Positions 1 through 5,715 of a stretch of 5,715 nt of DNA are shown here, piece after piece. Every line of letters begins with the position of its first letter. Positions within the stretch are counted from its first letter, which is position 1. Under the pieces are notes generated by a model, which saw only the letters and a program-made list of their open reading frames with translations, searched no databases and was not told the origin of the DNA. Position numbers and translations under genes: made by a program. The stretch is from Candidatus Dormiibacter sp. (GTDB taxonomy: Bacteria > Chloroflexota > Dormibacteria > UBA8260): the NCBI GenBank assembly GCA_025450495.1, contig JANWHI010000158.1, forward strand, positions 1-5,715, read 5' to 3'.

Positions 1-525
1 ATGGTCGAGGAGCTGCTCGAGCTCAGCACCATCGAGTCCGGGCTCCGGCCCATGGCCAGCGAGCGCGTCCCCATCAGCGTGCTCATGGGGAGCCTCGACC
101 GTCTCCGCCCGCTCGCCGAGAGCAAAGGTGTGACGCTCGACGTCAGCGTCGCGCCGGGGACCCCCGACCTGGTCGGCGATGCGTCGCACCTCGGTCAGGT
201 CCTCCGCAACCTGGCGCACAACGCGATCAAGTTCACGCCGTCCGGCGGCCTCATCTCCATCACCGCCGCACCCGGCACCGCCGGCCAGGTGGTCCTGCGC
301 TGCCGTGACACCGGGGTCGGGATCACGCCCGCCGACCTGCCCCGCATCTACGAGCGCTTCTGGAAGGCGGACAGCTCGCGGCAGCGCGACGGTGAGGGAT
401 CGGGGCTCGGCCTGGCGATCGTTCGCCACGTCGTCGAGGCGCACGGAGGCACCGTCACCGTGAGCTCCGAGCCGCGCCATGGGACCGAGTTTCAGGTCGT
501 CCTCCCCGCCGCGGTGGACTTCTGA
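1..525 (+). CDS. Sensor histidine kinase, C-terminal part (5' end off the window)
   Basis: This is the catalytic half of a membrane sensor histidine kinase of the PhoR/ResE/VicK kind, which autophosphorylates a histidine and passes the phosphate to a response regulator. The visible 174 residues begin with the helix that follows the H-box (VEELLELSTIESG, residues 2-14) and continue into a complete HATPase_c domain. The N-box is at 68-80 (LRNLAHNAIKFTP, with Asn74 as the expected Mg-ATP ligand), G1 at 102-108 (RDTGVGI), the F-box at 116-124 (IYERFWKAD) and G2 at 131-139 (GEGSGLGLA). The phosphorylated histidine, sensor domain and membrane segments are missing because the frame is open to the left edge. 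The ATG at position 1 falls inside a conserved helix and is almost certainly not the start. The stop is TGA at 523-525. No response regulator gene is visible; in this family it usually sits just upstream. The signal sensed cannot be deduced. Confidence 0.93.
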   Translation: MVEELLELSTIESGLRPMASERVPISVLMGSLDRLRPLAESKGVTLDVSVAPGTPDLVGDASHLGQVLRNLAHNAIKFTPSGGLISITAAPGTAGQVVLRCRDTGVGITPADLPRIYERFWKADSSRQRDGEGSGLGLAIVRHVVEAHGGTVTVSSEPRHGTEFQVVLPAAVDF

Positions 526-545
526 ACGCGGAGCGATTGCTCGGC

Positions 546-575
546 TTGCCGGGGCGGAACTGGGTTGGTTACCAT
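546..575 (+). promoter_or_regulatory. Possible sigma70-type promoter of the squalene operon
   Basis: In the only intergenic gap, TTGCCG (546-551) and TACCAT (570-575) each match the -35 and -10 consensus at four of six positions, with an 18-base spacer. The start codon at 622 would leave a leader of about 40 bases. An alternative reading is an ECF-sigma-like -35 element, GGAAC at 556-560, followed 16 bases later by CGACGATAG. Both are matches by eye in GC-rich DNA and could arise by chance. The main support is that the operon needs a promoter somewhere here unless it is read through from the kinase gene. Confidence 0.25.
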
Positions 576-610
576 GCGACGATAGTTACGACGTAGAAAG
601 CTTCCTTGCA

Positions 611-618
611 GGGGGAGG
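611..618 (+). promoter_or_regulatory. Ribosome binding site of the polyprenyl synthase gene
   Basis: GGGGGAGG lies three bases before the ATG at 622. It is the strongest Shine-Dalgarno-like sequence in the window and supports that start, although the spacing is shorter than usual. The downstream genes have weaker sites, which fits translational coupling. Confidence 0.7.
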
Positions 619-621
619 CCC

Positions 622-1668
622 ATGGCGGAACGTGTCCTCGACCTCGATGCGTCGCCGCCGATCGAGGCGCTGCCGGCGCTTCTCGACCGGCATTCGGAGC
701 TGCTCGACCACGGTCTTCGAAAGACCGCTCCCCGTACGCGGGGGCTGCTCCGGCAGATGTCCGCCTACCACCTCGGCTGGACGGACGCGCAGGGCCATCC
801 GGCGAACGATCCCGCCGGCAAGCGCATCCGCCCCGCGCTGGCGCTCTGGGCTTGCGAGTCGCTCGGAGGCGATCCGGCGTGGGCGTTGCCCGCGGCCGTC
901 GCGGTGGAGCTCATCCACAACTTCACGCTGATCCACGACGACATCCAGGACGGCGACCAGCTCCGCCGCCACCGCCCCACCGTGTGGACCATCTGGGGCG
1001 CCGAACAGGGCATCAACGCCGGCGACGGCATGTTCGCCAACGCGATGAGCGGCCTGCTCGCCCCGGGTCCGCGCCCGGGACGTCGAATGCGCGCGGCTCA
1101 CCTGCTGAGTGCAGCCGTCGTCCAGGTGGTCGAAGGCCAGTGCCTCGACCTGTCGCTCGAGGGCCGCGCCGGCGCCGCGCAGGCGACCTATCTCCGGCTG
1201 GTCACGATGAAGACGGGCGCGCTCATCGGCGCCGCGATGGCTGCGGGAGCCGTGCTCGCCGGCGCGCCCCGCGCTGTCGCCCAGCGCTTCGACGCCGCGG
1301 GGAGGCTGCTCGGGCTCGCATTCCAGGTTCGCGACGACTGGCTCGGGACGTGGGGCGACCCCCAGGTCACCGGCAAGGGCCGGAGCGGCGACCTGCGCCG
1401 GCGCAAGCTCACCTATCCGGTTGTCGCCGCGTACGAGGTGGCGACGCCCCCCCGGCGCCGCGAGCTGCGCCGGCTCTTCCGCGAACGTGAGCCCGGCGGG
1501 GAGTTCCGCCTGCGTGCGCTCCTCGACGACCTGGGCGGTCCCGCACTGACCGCCGGGGTGCCGATGGTGCTGGCCCGCGACGCAATCGCGGCGCTCACCG
1601 GCCTCCCCGACGAGGCGCTCACCGACTTCGCGGATCTGGCGATCCATGTTGCTGAACGCAACCGTTAA
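622..1668 (+). CDS. Polyprenyl (farnesyl/geranylgeranyl) diphosphate synthase
   Basis: This is a soluble trans-isoprenyl diphosphate synthase that adds IPP units head to tail to DMAPP. All family blocks are present in its 348 residues, a typical length: AGKRIRP (65-71, IPP binding), the first aspartate-rich motif DDIQD (106-110) followed by the LRRHRPT loop (114-120), INAGDGMF (131-138), MKTGAL (196-201), and the second motif RDDWLG (237-242) with GDLRRRKLTYP after it (256-266). The last Asp of the second motif is Gly, a variant I associate with high-GC bacterial relatives. The first motif has no two-residue insertion, and Phe101 stands five residues before it, a pattern linked to C20-forming enzymes, whereas the neighbours need C15 farnesyl diphosphate. 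Product length is therefore unresolved and I give no symbol. The ATG at 622 is supported by the upstream GGGGGAGG. The gene heads the operon, and its end overlaps fni by 23 bases. Confidence 0.93.
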   Translation: MAERVLDLDASPPIEALPALLDRHSELLDHGLRKTAPRTRGLLRQMSAYHLGWTDAQGHPANDPAGKRIRPALALWACESLGGDPAWALPAAVAVELIHNFTLIHDDIQDGDQLRRHRPTVWTIWGAEQGINAGDGMFANAMSGLLAPGPRPGRRMRAAHLLSAAVVQVVEGQCLDLSLEGRAGAAQATYLRLVTMKTGALIGAAMAAGAVLAGAPRAVAQRFDAAGRLLGLAFQVRDDWLGTWGDPQVTGKGRSGDLRRRKLTYPVVAAYEVATPPRRRELRRLFREREPGGEFRLRALLDDLGGPALTAGVPMVLARDAIAALTGLPDEALTDFADLAIHVAERNR

Positions 1669-2731
1669 CACGAGCACCGACACGAAGACCGGATCGCGCA
1701 CGGCCTCGCGCAAGGACGAGCACCTGCGCATCAACATCGACGAGGACGTCGCCGCCAAGGGCATCGAGAGCGGTTTCGACGACTGGCGTTTCGTGCATCG
1801 CGCGCTGCCGGAGATCGACCTCGACGACGTGGAGCTGCGCACCCACCTGCTCGGCCGCCACGTCGACGCGCCATTGCTGATCTCCTGCATGACCGGAGGC
1901 ACCGAGCAGACGCGGATCATCAACGAGCGGCTCGCGCGGGTCGCTCAGGCTCACGGCCTCGCCATGGGGCTCGGTTCCTGCCGAGTCCTGCTCGAACAAC
2001 CTGAGGTGCTCCCGACGTTCGACGTGCGTGAGCTGGCGCCCGACGTGCCGCTCCTCGCCAATCTCGGTGCCGTCCAGCTCAACCTCGGCGTCGGCACCGA
2101 CGAATGCCGTCACCTGCTTCGCACGCTGCGCGCGGACGCCCTCGTGCTGCACTTGAACCCGTTGCAGGAGGCGCTCCAGACGTCGGGCAACACCGCATTC
2201 AGCGGACTCCTCGCGCGCGTCGCTGCGCTGTGCGCAACCCTCGGGGCACCGGTGATCGTCAAGGAGGTCGGCTGGGGCGTCGCCGACGACCTGGTCACGC
2301 GACTCCTGGATGCCGGGGTTGCCGCCATCGACGTCGCCGGAGCCGGCGGCACTTCGTGGAGCGAGGTCGAGCGACATCGCATGACCGACCCGGTACGCGC
2401 CCGCGTTGCAGCGTCATTCGCCGGCTGGGGCATCCCGACCACCGAGGCGTTGATCCGCGCGCGGAGCGTTGCGCCGGGCAGCGTGCTGATTGCCAGCGGC
2501 GGTGTGCGCGACGGGATCGATGTCGCCAAGGCGCTGACGCTCGGTGCCGACTCGGTCGGCATCGCCGGGCCGCTGGTGCGCGCCGCTGCCGCCGGCGATG
2601 ACGCGCTCGAGGAGACCGTCTCCGTGATCCTCGAGGAGTTGCGTCTCGCCATGTTCTGCGTCGGCGCGTCGCGCGTCCGCGACCTGCATCGCGATGCGCA
2701 CCTGGTGCGCTGCGACGGGCGAGCCCTCTGA
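1646..2731 (+). CDS. fni: Type 2 isopentenyl-diphosphate delta-isomerase (FMN-dependent)
   Basis: Fni interconverts IPP and DMAPP using reduced FMN and Mg2+, balancing the two substrates of the upstream prenyl synthase. The 361-residue protein carries the whole TIM-barrel signature: RKDEHLRIN (22-30), ISCMTGGTE (79-87), GLAMGLGSCR (104-113), LLANLGAVQLN (136-146), HLNPLQE (169-175, holding the conserved Gln174 and the Mg-binding Glu175), VIVKEVGWG (203-211), AGAGGTSW (231-238), ASGGVRDGID (283-292) and GIAGPLV (305-311). It is unrelated to the type 1 metal isomerase. The start at 1646 lies inside the end of the previous gene. The only other in-frame ATG, GTG or TTG before the conserved region is the very next codon (TTG), so a Thr/Ser-rich leader of about 20 residues before RKDEH seems real. 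The ribosome binding site is weak, suggesting coupling. The stop shares one base with the hpnC ATG (TGATG). Confidence 0.96.
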   Translation: MLLNATVNTSTDTKTGSRTASRKDEHLRINIDEDVAAKGIESGFDDWRFVHRALPEIDLDDVELRTHLLGRHVDAPLLISCMTGGTEQTRIINERLARVAQAHGLAMGLGSCRVLLEQPEVLPTFDVRELAPDVPLLANLGAVQLNLGVGTDECRHLLRTLRADALVLHLNPLQEALQTSGNTAFSGLLARVAALCATLGAPVIVKEVGWGVADDLVTRLLDAGVAAIDVAGAGGTSWSEVERHRMTDPVRARVAASFAGWGIPTTEALIRARSVAPGSVLIASGGVRDGIDVAKALTLGADSVGIAGPLVRAAAAGDDALEETVSVILEELRLAMFCVGASRVRDLHRDAHLVRCDGRAL

Positions 2732-3609
2732 TGGCCCAACCCGTGGTGTCGCTCGAGGCGGCCGATGCCTACTGCCGCCGGCTAGTGAAGCACTACGAGA
2801 ATTTCACGGTCGCCTCGCGGCTCTCACCACGAGGGCTGCGTCGCGACCTCACCCGCGTGTACGCGTTCTGCAGATTCACCGACGACCTCGGCGACGAGAG
2901 TGGTGACCGGGCGGTGGCGATGCGCCGTCTCCGCCGCTGGCGGGACGAGACACGCGAGAGCTTCGAGCATGACGAACGCACCCATCCGGTGCTCGTCGCG
3001 CTGACCGACACCGTGCGCCGATTCCAGCTGGATGCTCAACCCTTCATCGACCTCATCGATGCCAACGTGCAGGACCAGCGCGTCGACACCTACGAGGACT
3101 GGCCGGCGCTGCGCGGGTATTGCACCCACTCCGCGTCGCCGGTCGGGCGAATCGTGCTCCGACTTTTCGATATTCGTGATCCGGCCGCGGTGTCGCTGAG
3201 CGACGACGTCTGCATCGGCCTGCAACTTGCCAACTTCGCGCAGGACGTCTCCGTCGACAGGCGGCTCGGCCGCACCTACCTGCTGCAGAGCGAGATCCGC
3301 GAGCACGGGATCGATGGTGCAACCCGCGCCATGTGCAACCGCGCGCGGACCTTGCTCGCGTCGGGCATTGCACTGGAGACGCTCGCACCGCCACGGTTGC
3401 GCGTGCAGCTTGCGCTGTATCGCCTCGGCGGCGAGGCGATCCTCGACGCCATCGCCGCGACCGGCTATCGCACTGCAACCCAGCGCCCGGCCGTCGACCG
3501 TGCGGCCCGTGTTCGCATCGTCACCGCGGCGCTCTCGGCGGGACTGCGTCGTGGTCAGGCACGGGGCGCGGCGGTGGCGGCGCGACCCGCGGGAGAGCGA
3601 CGTGCTTGA
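2731..3609 (+). CDS. hpnC: Hydroxysqualene synthase HpnC (squalene/phytoene synthase family)
   Basis: HpnC converts presqualene diphosphate, made by HpnD, into hydroxysqualene with loss of diphosphate. The 292-residue protein is an all-helical head-to-head prenyltransferase of usual length. The HpnC hallmark YCRRLVKHYENFTVAS is at 14-29. The first aspartate-rich motif is in VYAFCRFTDDLGDE (43-56), and the second is QDVSVDRRLGRTYL (171-184, Asp172 and Asp176). Residue 170 is Ala where I recall Trp in most HpnC proteins (NFWQDV). The DDLGDE form of motif 1 differs from the form I associate with Streptomyces-type HpnC. The last 25 or so residues are rich in Ala and Arg and probably disordered. 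The ATG overlaps the fni stop by one base, with a weak GGGCGAG seven bases upstream. The neighbouring hpnD and hpnE make the assignment firm; phytoene synthase is the alternative on family grounds alone. Confidence 0.93.
   Translation: MAQPVVSLEAADAYCRRLVKHYENFTVASRLSPRGLRRDLTRVYAFCRFTDDLGDESGDRAVAMRRLRRWRDETRESFEHDERTHPVLVALTDTVRRFQLDAQPFIDLIDANVQDQRVDTYEDWPALRGYCTHSASPVGRIVLRLFDIRDPAAVSLSDDVCIGLQLANFAQDVSVDRRLGRTYLLQSEIREHGIDGATRAMCNRARTLLASGIALETLAPPRLRVQLALYRLGGEAILDAIAATGYRTATQRPAVDRAARVRIVTAALSAGLRRGQARGAAVAARPAGERRA
3591..3595 (+). promoter_or_regulatory. Ribosome binding site of hpnD
   Basis: GGGAG sits six bases before GTG at 3602. It helps choose that codon as the hpnD start over the in-frame ATG at 3659, which would remove the conserved RYCEDMARREAANFYW segment. 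Confidence 0.55.
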
Positions 3610-4465
3610 CACACCGACGGCGGGTGGCGTCCGTGCGCTGGAGCGGTATTGCGAGGACATGGCACGCCGGGAAGCCGCCAACTTCTACTGGGGATTCATC
3701 GCGCTGCCACGCCATCAGCGCACCTCGATCTACGCGCTCTACGACTTCGCACGGCAGGTCGACGACGACGCTGACCTCGACGGCCGCGCCTCGCGCGACC
3801 AGCGCCTCGAGCACCATCGTCGCCGGCTCCGCGACACCCGTCCCGGCGACAGCACCGACCCGGTGATGGGATTGCTCGCAATCGCGATGCGACGCCACGC
3901 GATCCCGCTGTCCGAGCTGGACATGCTTATCGACGGTGTCGCCATGGACCTGACCACCACGCGCTACGAGACCTGGGAGGAGTTGCGCGCGTACGCCAAC
4001 CTCGTCGCGTCGGTGGTGGGACGCATGTGCGTGCGCATCTTCGGGTTTCAAGATCCGATCGCCCTCGAACGCGCCGATGAGCTGGGGGTCGCGCTGCAGC
4101 TGATCAACATCCTGCGTGACGTGCAGGAGGATGCGAGCCGCGGTCGCATCTACCTGCCGCTCGGTGAGCTGAAGGAGTTCGGCATCACCGAGAGCCACAT
4201 CCTCGATGGCCGGGTCGCACCCGGCTGGCACGCGTTCATGGCGATGCAGATCGGACGTGCGCGGCAGCTCCACGCCACCGGCATCCGTGTGACCGAGTCG
4301 ATCCCGAAGCAGCCGGCCGTGTGCGTGCGCACCATGGCAGGGATCTACCTGGGGATCCTCGACCGGATCGAGGCCGCTCCGGAGCTGCCGCTTCGCGGAC
4401 GGGCGCGCCTCTCGAAGGCGGCGAAGCTCGGCGTGATGGCCCGCTCCTGGCTGGCGGCGGTATGA
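3602..4465 (+). CDS. hpnD: Presqualene diphosphate synthase HpnD
   Basis: HpnD condenses two farnesyl diphosphates to presqualene diphosphate, the first committed step to squalene. From the GTG at 3602 it is 287 residues, the usual length. The N-terminal segment ANFYWGFIALP (26-36) is followed by the first aspartate-rich motif in YALYDFARQVDDDAD (44-58, DDDAD at 54-58), then IDGVAMDL (110-117), YANLVASVVGRM (131-142) and the second motif LINILRDVQEDASRGRIYLP (167-186, Asp173 and Asp177). The frame is open far upstream into hpnC, but similarity to the family begins only near residue 13. GTG with GGGAG six bases before it gives an eight-base overlap with hpnC, whereas ATG 3659 would cut conserved sequence. 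By sequence alone phytoene synthase (CrtB) is close. The adjacent hpnC and hpnE favour HpnD. The stop overlaps hpnE in ATGA. Confidence 0.92.
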   Translation: MLDTPTAGGVRALERYCEDMARREAANFYWGFIALPRHQRTSIYALYDFARQVDDDADLDGRASRDQRLEHHRRRLRDTRPGDSTDPVMGLLAIAMRRHAIPLSELDMLIDGVAMDLTTTRYETWEELRAYANLVASVVGRMCVRIFGFQDPIALERADELGVALQLINILRDVQEDASRGRIYLPLGELKEFGITESHILDGRVAPGWHAFMAMQIGRARQLHATGIRVTESIPKQPAVCVRTMAGIYLGILDRIEAAPELPLRGRARLSKAAKLGVMARSWLAAV

Positions 4466-5715
4466 GCCGGCAGCCGCGTGTCGCGGTTGTGGGGGCGGGA
4501 CTCGCGGGCCTCACCGCTGGGATCGCGCTCGCCCGGCGCGGCTGGCGTGTCGACCTCTACGAGCGCTCCCGTCTGCTCGGCGGCAAGGCGACGTCGTTCG
4601 AGGTGGAGGGCCACGAGGTCGACTGCGGGCAGCACGTCGTGCTCGCCTGCTGCACCGCGACCCTCGACCTGGTCGATGAGCTCGGGCTTCGCGACTCCCT
4701 CTACATACAGCCCCGATTCGAGGCGACAGTGCTTTCGCGTACGCGTCCACCCGCTCACCTGCGCGCATCGTCGCTGCCGGCGCCCTTCCACCTGATGGCG
4801 GGGTTCGCACGCTATCCGCACCTCACCACGCTGGATCGCATCCAGGTGGCACGCGCGCTGCTGGCCGCACGCGGCGACCGGTCACCGAAGGGCGACATGG
4901 CCTCCTGGTTGCGCCGTCATCACCAGAGCGGGGGCGCATTGCGAGCCTTCTGGGATCCGTTCCTGGTGCCTGCGCTCAACGCGCCGCTCGACCGTGTGTC
5001 AGCCGAGATGGGATTGTTCGTCATCCGGACGGCCTTTCTCGGCGACCGCGATGCCGCGCGCATCGCCTACCTGCGCGTCCCGCTGGTCAGGCTGGCGGAG
5101 GCCGCTGCAGCGCGGTTCGACGGCGTCCACCTGCGTCAGGCTGTGGTCGGACTGCATCGCGAGGGCAACCGCGTGACCGGCGTGAAGCTGAGCGGCGGGA
5201 CGGGCGCGGCATGCGACGCCTGCGTCCTTGCGGTGCCGCCGAGGCGTCTCAGCTCGATCCTCGAGGACGCACCTGCTCTGGGCGTCGAGGGTCTCGATGC
5301 GTTCCAACCCATGCCGATTGTCGATGTGCATCTCTGGTACGACCGACCCGTGCTGGATTGCGACTTTGCAGCGCTGCTCGATTCACCGGTGCAGTGGGTA
5401 TTCGAGAAGTCGCCGGGCTACGTCTGCTGCAGCATGAGCGCGGCTGACGACCTCGTCCAGCGACCGGAGCGCGAGCTCGTCGAGCTCGGTCGCAAGGAGC
5501 TCGCCGCGGTGCTGCCCGGGGCCGCGCGAGCGCAACTGCTTCGTGGTGCCGCCACTCGCGACCCCGACGCCACCTTCATCCCCGCTCCGGGTGTGCGCCG
5601 CCCCGGGCCGGCCACCACGCTTTCCAACCTGGTGATCGCCGGCGCATGGACCGATACCGGATGGCCCGCGACCATCGAGTCGGCGGTCTTGAGTGGACGG
5701 ACCGCGGCCCTCACC
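4462..5715 (+). CDS. hpnE: Hydroxysqualene dehydroxylase HpnE (3' end off the window)
   Basis: HpnE is an FAD-dependent amine-oxidase/phytoene-desaturase-like enzyme that reduces hydroxysqualene to squalene. The frame runs from the ATG at 4462 through 418 codons to the last base with no stop. The N-terminal dinucleotide fold is VAVVGAGLAGLTAGIAL (7-23), with acidic Glu34 ending strand 2 and LLGGKA (38-43). HpnE-type blocks follow: VDCGQHVVLACCT (53-65), FWDPFLVPALNAPLDRVSAE (163-182) and VLAVPP (255-260). The C-terminal FAD block is VIAGAWTDTGWPATIESAVLSG (391-412), the usual HpnE ending, so only a short tail should be missing. Residue 55 is Cys where I recall Asn (DNGQH) in relatives. The start overlaps the hpnD stop as ATGA, with only a weak GGCGGCGG upstream. 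A carotenoid desaturase is less likely given the C-terminal block and the hpnC-hpnD context. Confidence 0.93.
   Translation, partial: MSRQPRVAVVGAGLAGLTAGIALARRGWRVDLYERSRLLGGKATSFEVEGHEVDCGQHVVLACCTATLDLVDELGLRDSLYIQPRFEATVLSRTRPPAHLRASSLPAPFHLMAGFARYPHLTTLDRIQVARALLAARGDRSPKGDMASWLRRHHQSGGALRAFWDPFLVPALNAPLDRVSAEMGLFVIRTAFLGDRDAARIAYLRVPLVRLAEAAAARFDGVHLRQAVVGLHREGNRVTGVKLSGGTGAACDACVLAVPPRRLSSILEDAPALGVEGLDAFQPMPIVDVHLWYDRPVLDCDFAALLDSPVQWVFEKSPGYVCCSMSAADDLVQRPERELVELGRKELAAVLPGAARAQLLRGAATRDPDATFIPAPGVRRPGPATTLSNLVIAGAWTDTGWPATIESAVLSGRTAALT

Noticed and set aside
1..3. ATG at position 1 as the start of a short ATPase-only protein
   Set aside because: It falls within the conserved helix after the H-box, and the frame is open to the window edge, so the gene continues to the left.
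531..542. Small hairpin GAGC-GATT-GCTC after the kinase stop as a terminator
   Set aside because: The stem is only four base pairs, does not extend, and has no following T-run.
586..1923. 445-codon open frame on the - strand opposite the prenyl synthase and fni
   Set aside because: It spans two well-supported + strand genes, its Arg/Val/Gln-rich translation shows no domain, and long antisense frames are expected in GC-rich coding DNA with strong third-position GC.
3227..3601. Upstream in-frame extension of hpnD from an ATG at 3227
   Set aside because: The extra 125 residues overlap conserved hpnC sequence, are Arg/Ser/Pro-rich and unlike HpnD; the GTG at 3602 with GGGAG upstream fits the family N-terminus.
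2824..4273. Two long - strand frames opposite hpnC and hpnD
   Set aside because: They mirror conserved genes, have no recognisable motif, and show low-complexity Arg/Val/Ala composition typical of shadows.
3602..4465. Phytoene synthase (crtB) and, with the C20-like synthase, a carotenoid operon
   Set aside because: Two tandem squalene/phytoene synthase paralogues, one with the HpnC HYENF signature, plus an HpnE C-terminal block (TDTGWPATIESAVLSG) fit the squalene route; a carotenoid operon would not need the HpnC-type paralogue.
4345..4821. - strand frame across the hpnD-hpnE junction
   Set aside because: It lies opposite two conserved overlapping genes and has no recognisable domain or ribosome binding site support.

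Overview
The window is high-GC (roughly 70% by eye), densely coding, and every gene I accept lies on the + strand. It holds the 3' end of a sensor histidine kinase gene, a 96-base intergenic gap, and a tightly packed five-gene isoprenoid operon that runs off the right edge. The operon order is polyprenyl diphosphate synthase, type 2 isopentenyl-diphosphate isomerase (fni), hpnC, hpnD, hpnE. The GC content, gene packing and motif variants fit a terrestrial high-GC bacterium, either an actinobacterium or a lineage such as Chloroflexota or Dormibacterota. The sequence alone does not settle the phylum.

Layout: 1-525 is the ATPase half of a PhoR/ResE-type histidine kinase, whose 5' part lies off the left edge. 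526-621 is the only intergenic stretch. It has a plausible but weak promoter and a strong purine-rich ribosome binding site, and no convincing terminator. 622-5715 is the operon, in which every junction overlaps: 23 nt, 1 nt (TGATG), 8 nt and 4 nt (ATGA). This points to one transcript with translational coupling.

How the genes work together: Fni interconverts IPP and DMAPP. The polyprenyl synthase condenses them to an allylic diphosphate; the context calls for farnesyl diphosphate, although the local motif looks C20-like. HpnD joins two farnesyl diphosphates into presqualene diphosphate, HpnC turns that into hydroxysqualene, and HpnE reduces it to squalene. The operon therefore encodes the whole route from C5 units to squalene by the three-enzyme bacterial pathway, most likely feeding hopanoid synthesis. 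The expected squalene-hopene cyclase is not in the window and would be looked for just past the right edge.

I see no RNA genes, mobile elements, CRISPR arrays or tandem repeats. The system is a recognisable squalene/hopanoid precursor operon rather than a wholly new one. The points worth a second look are the dedicated isomerase inside the operon, the chain-length ambiguity of the prenyl synthase, and a few motif substitutions in HpnC and HpnE.
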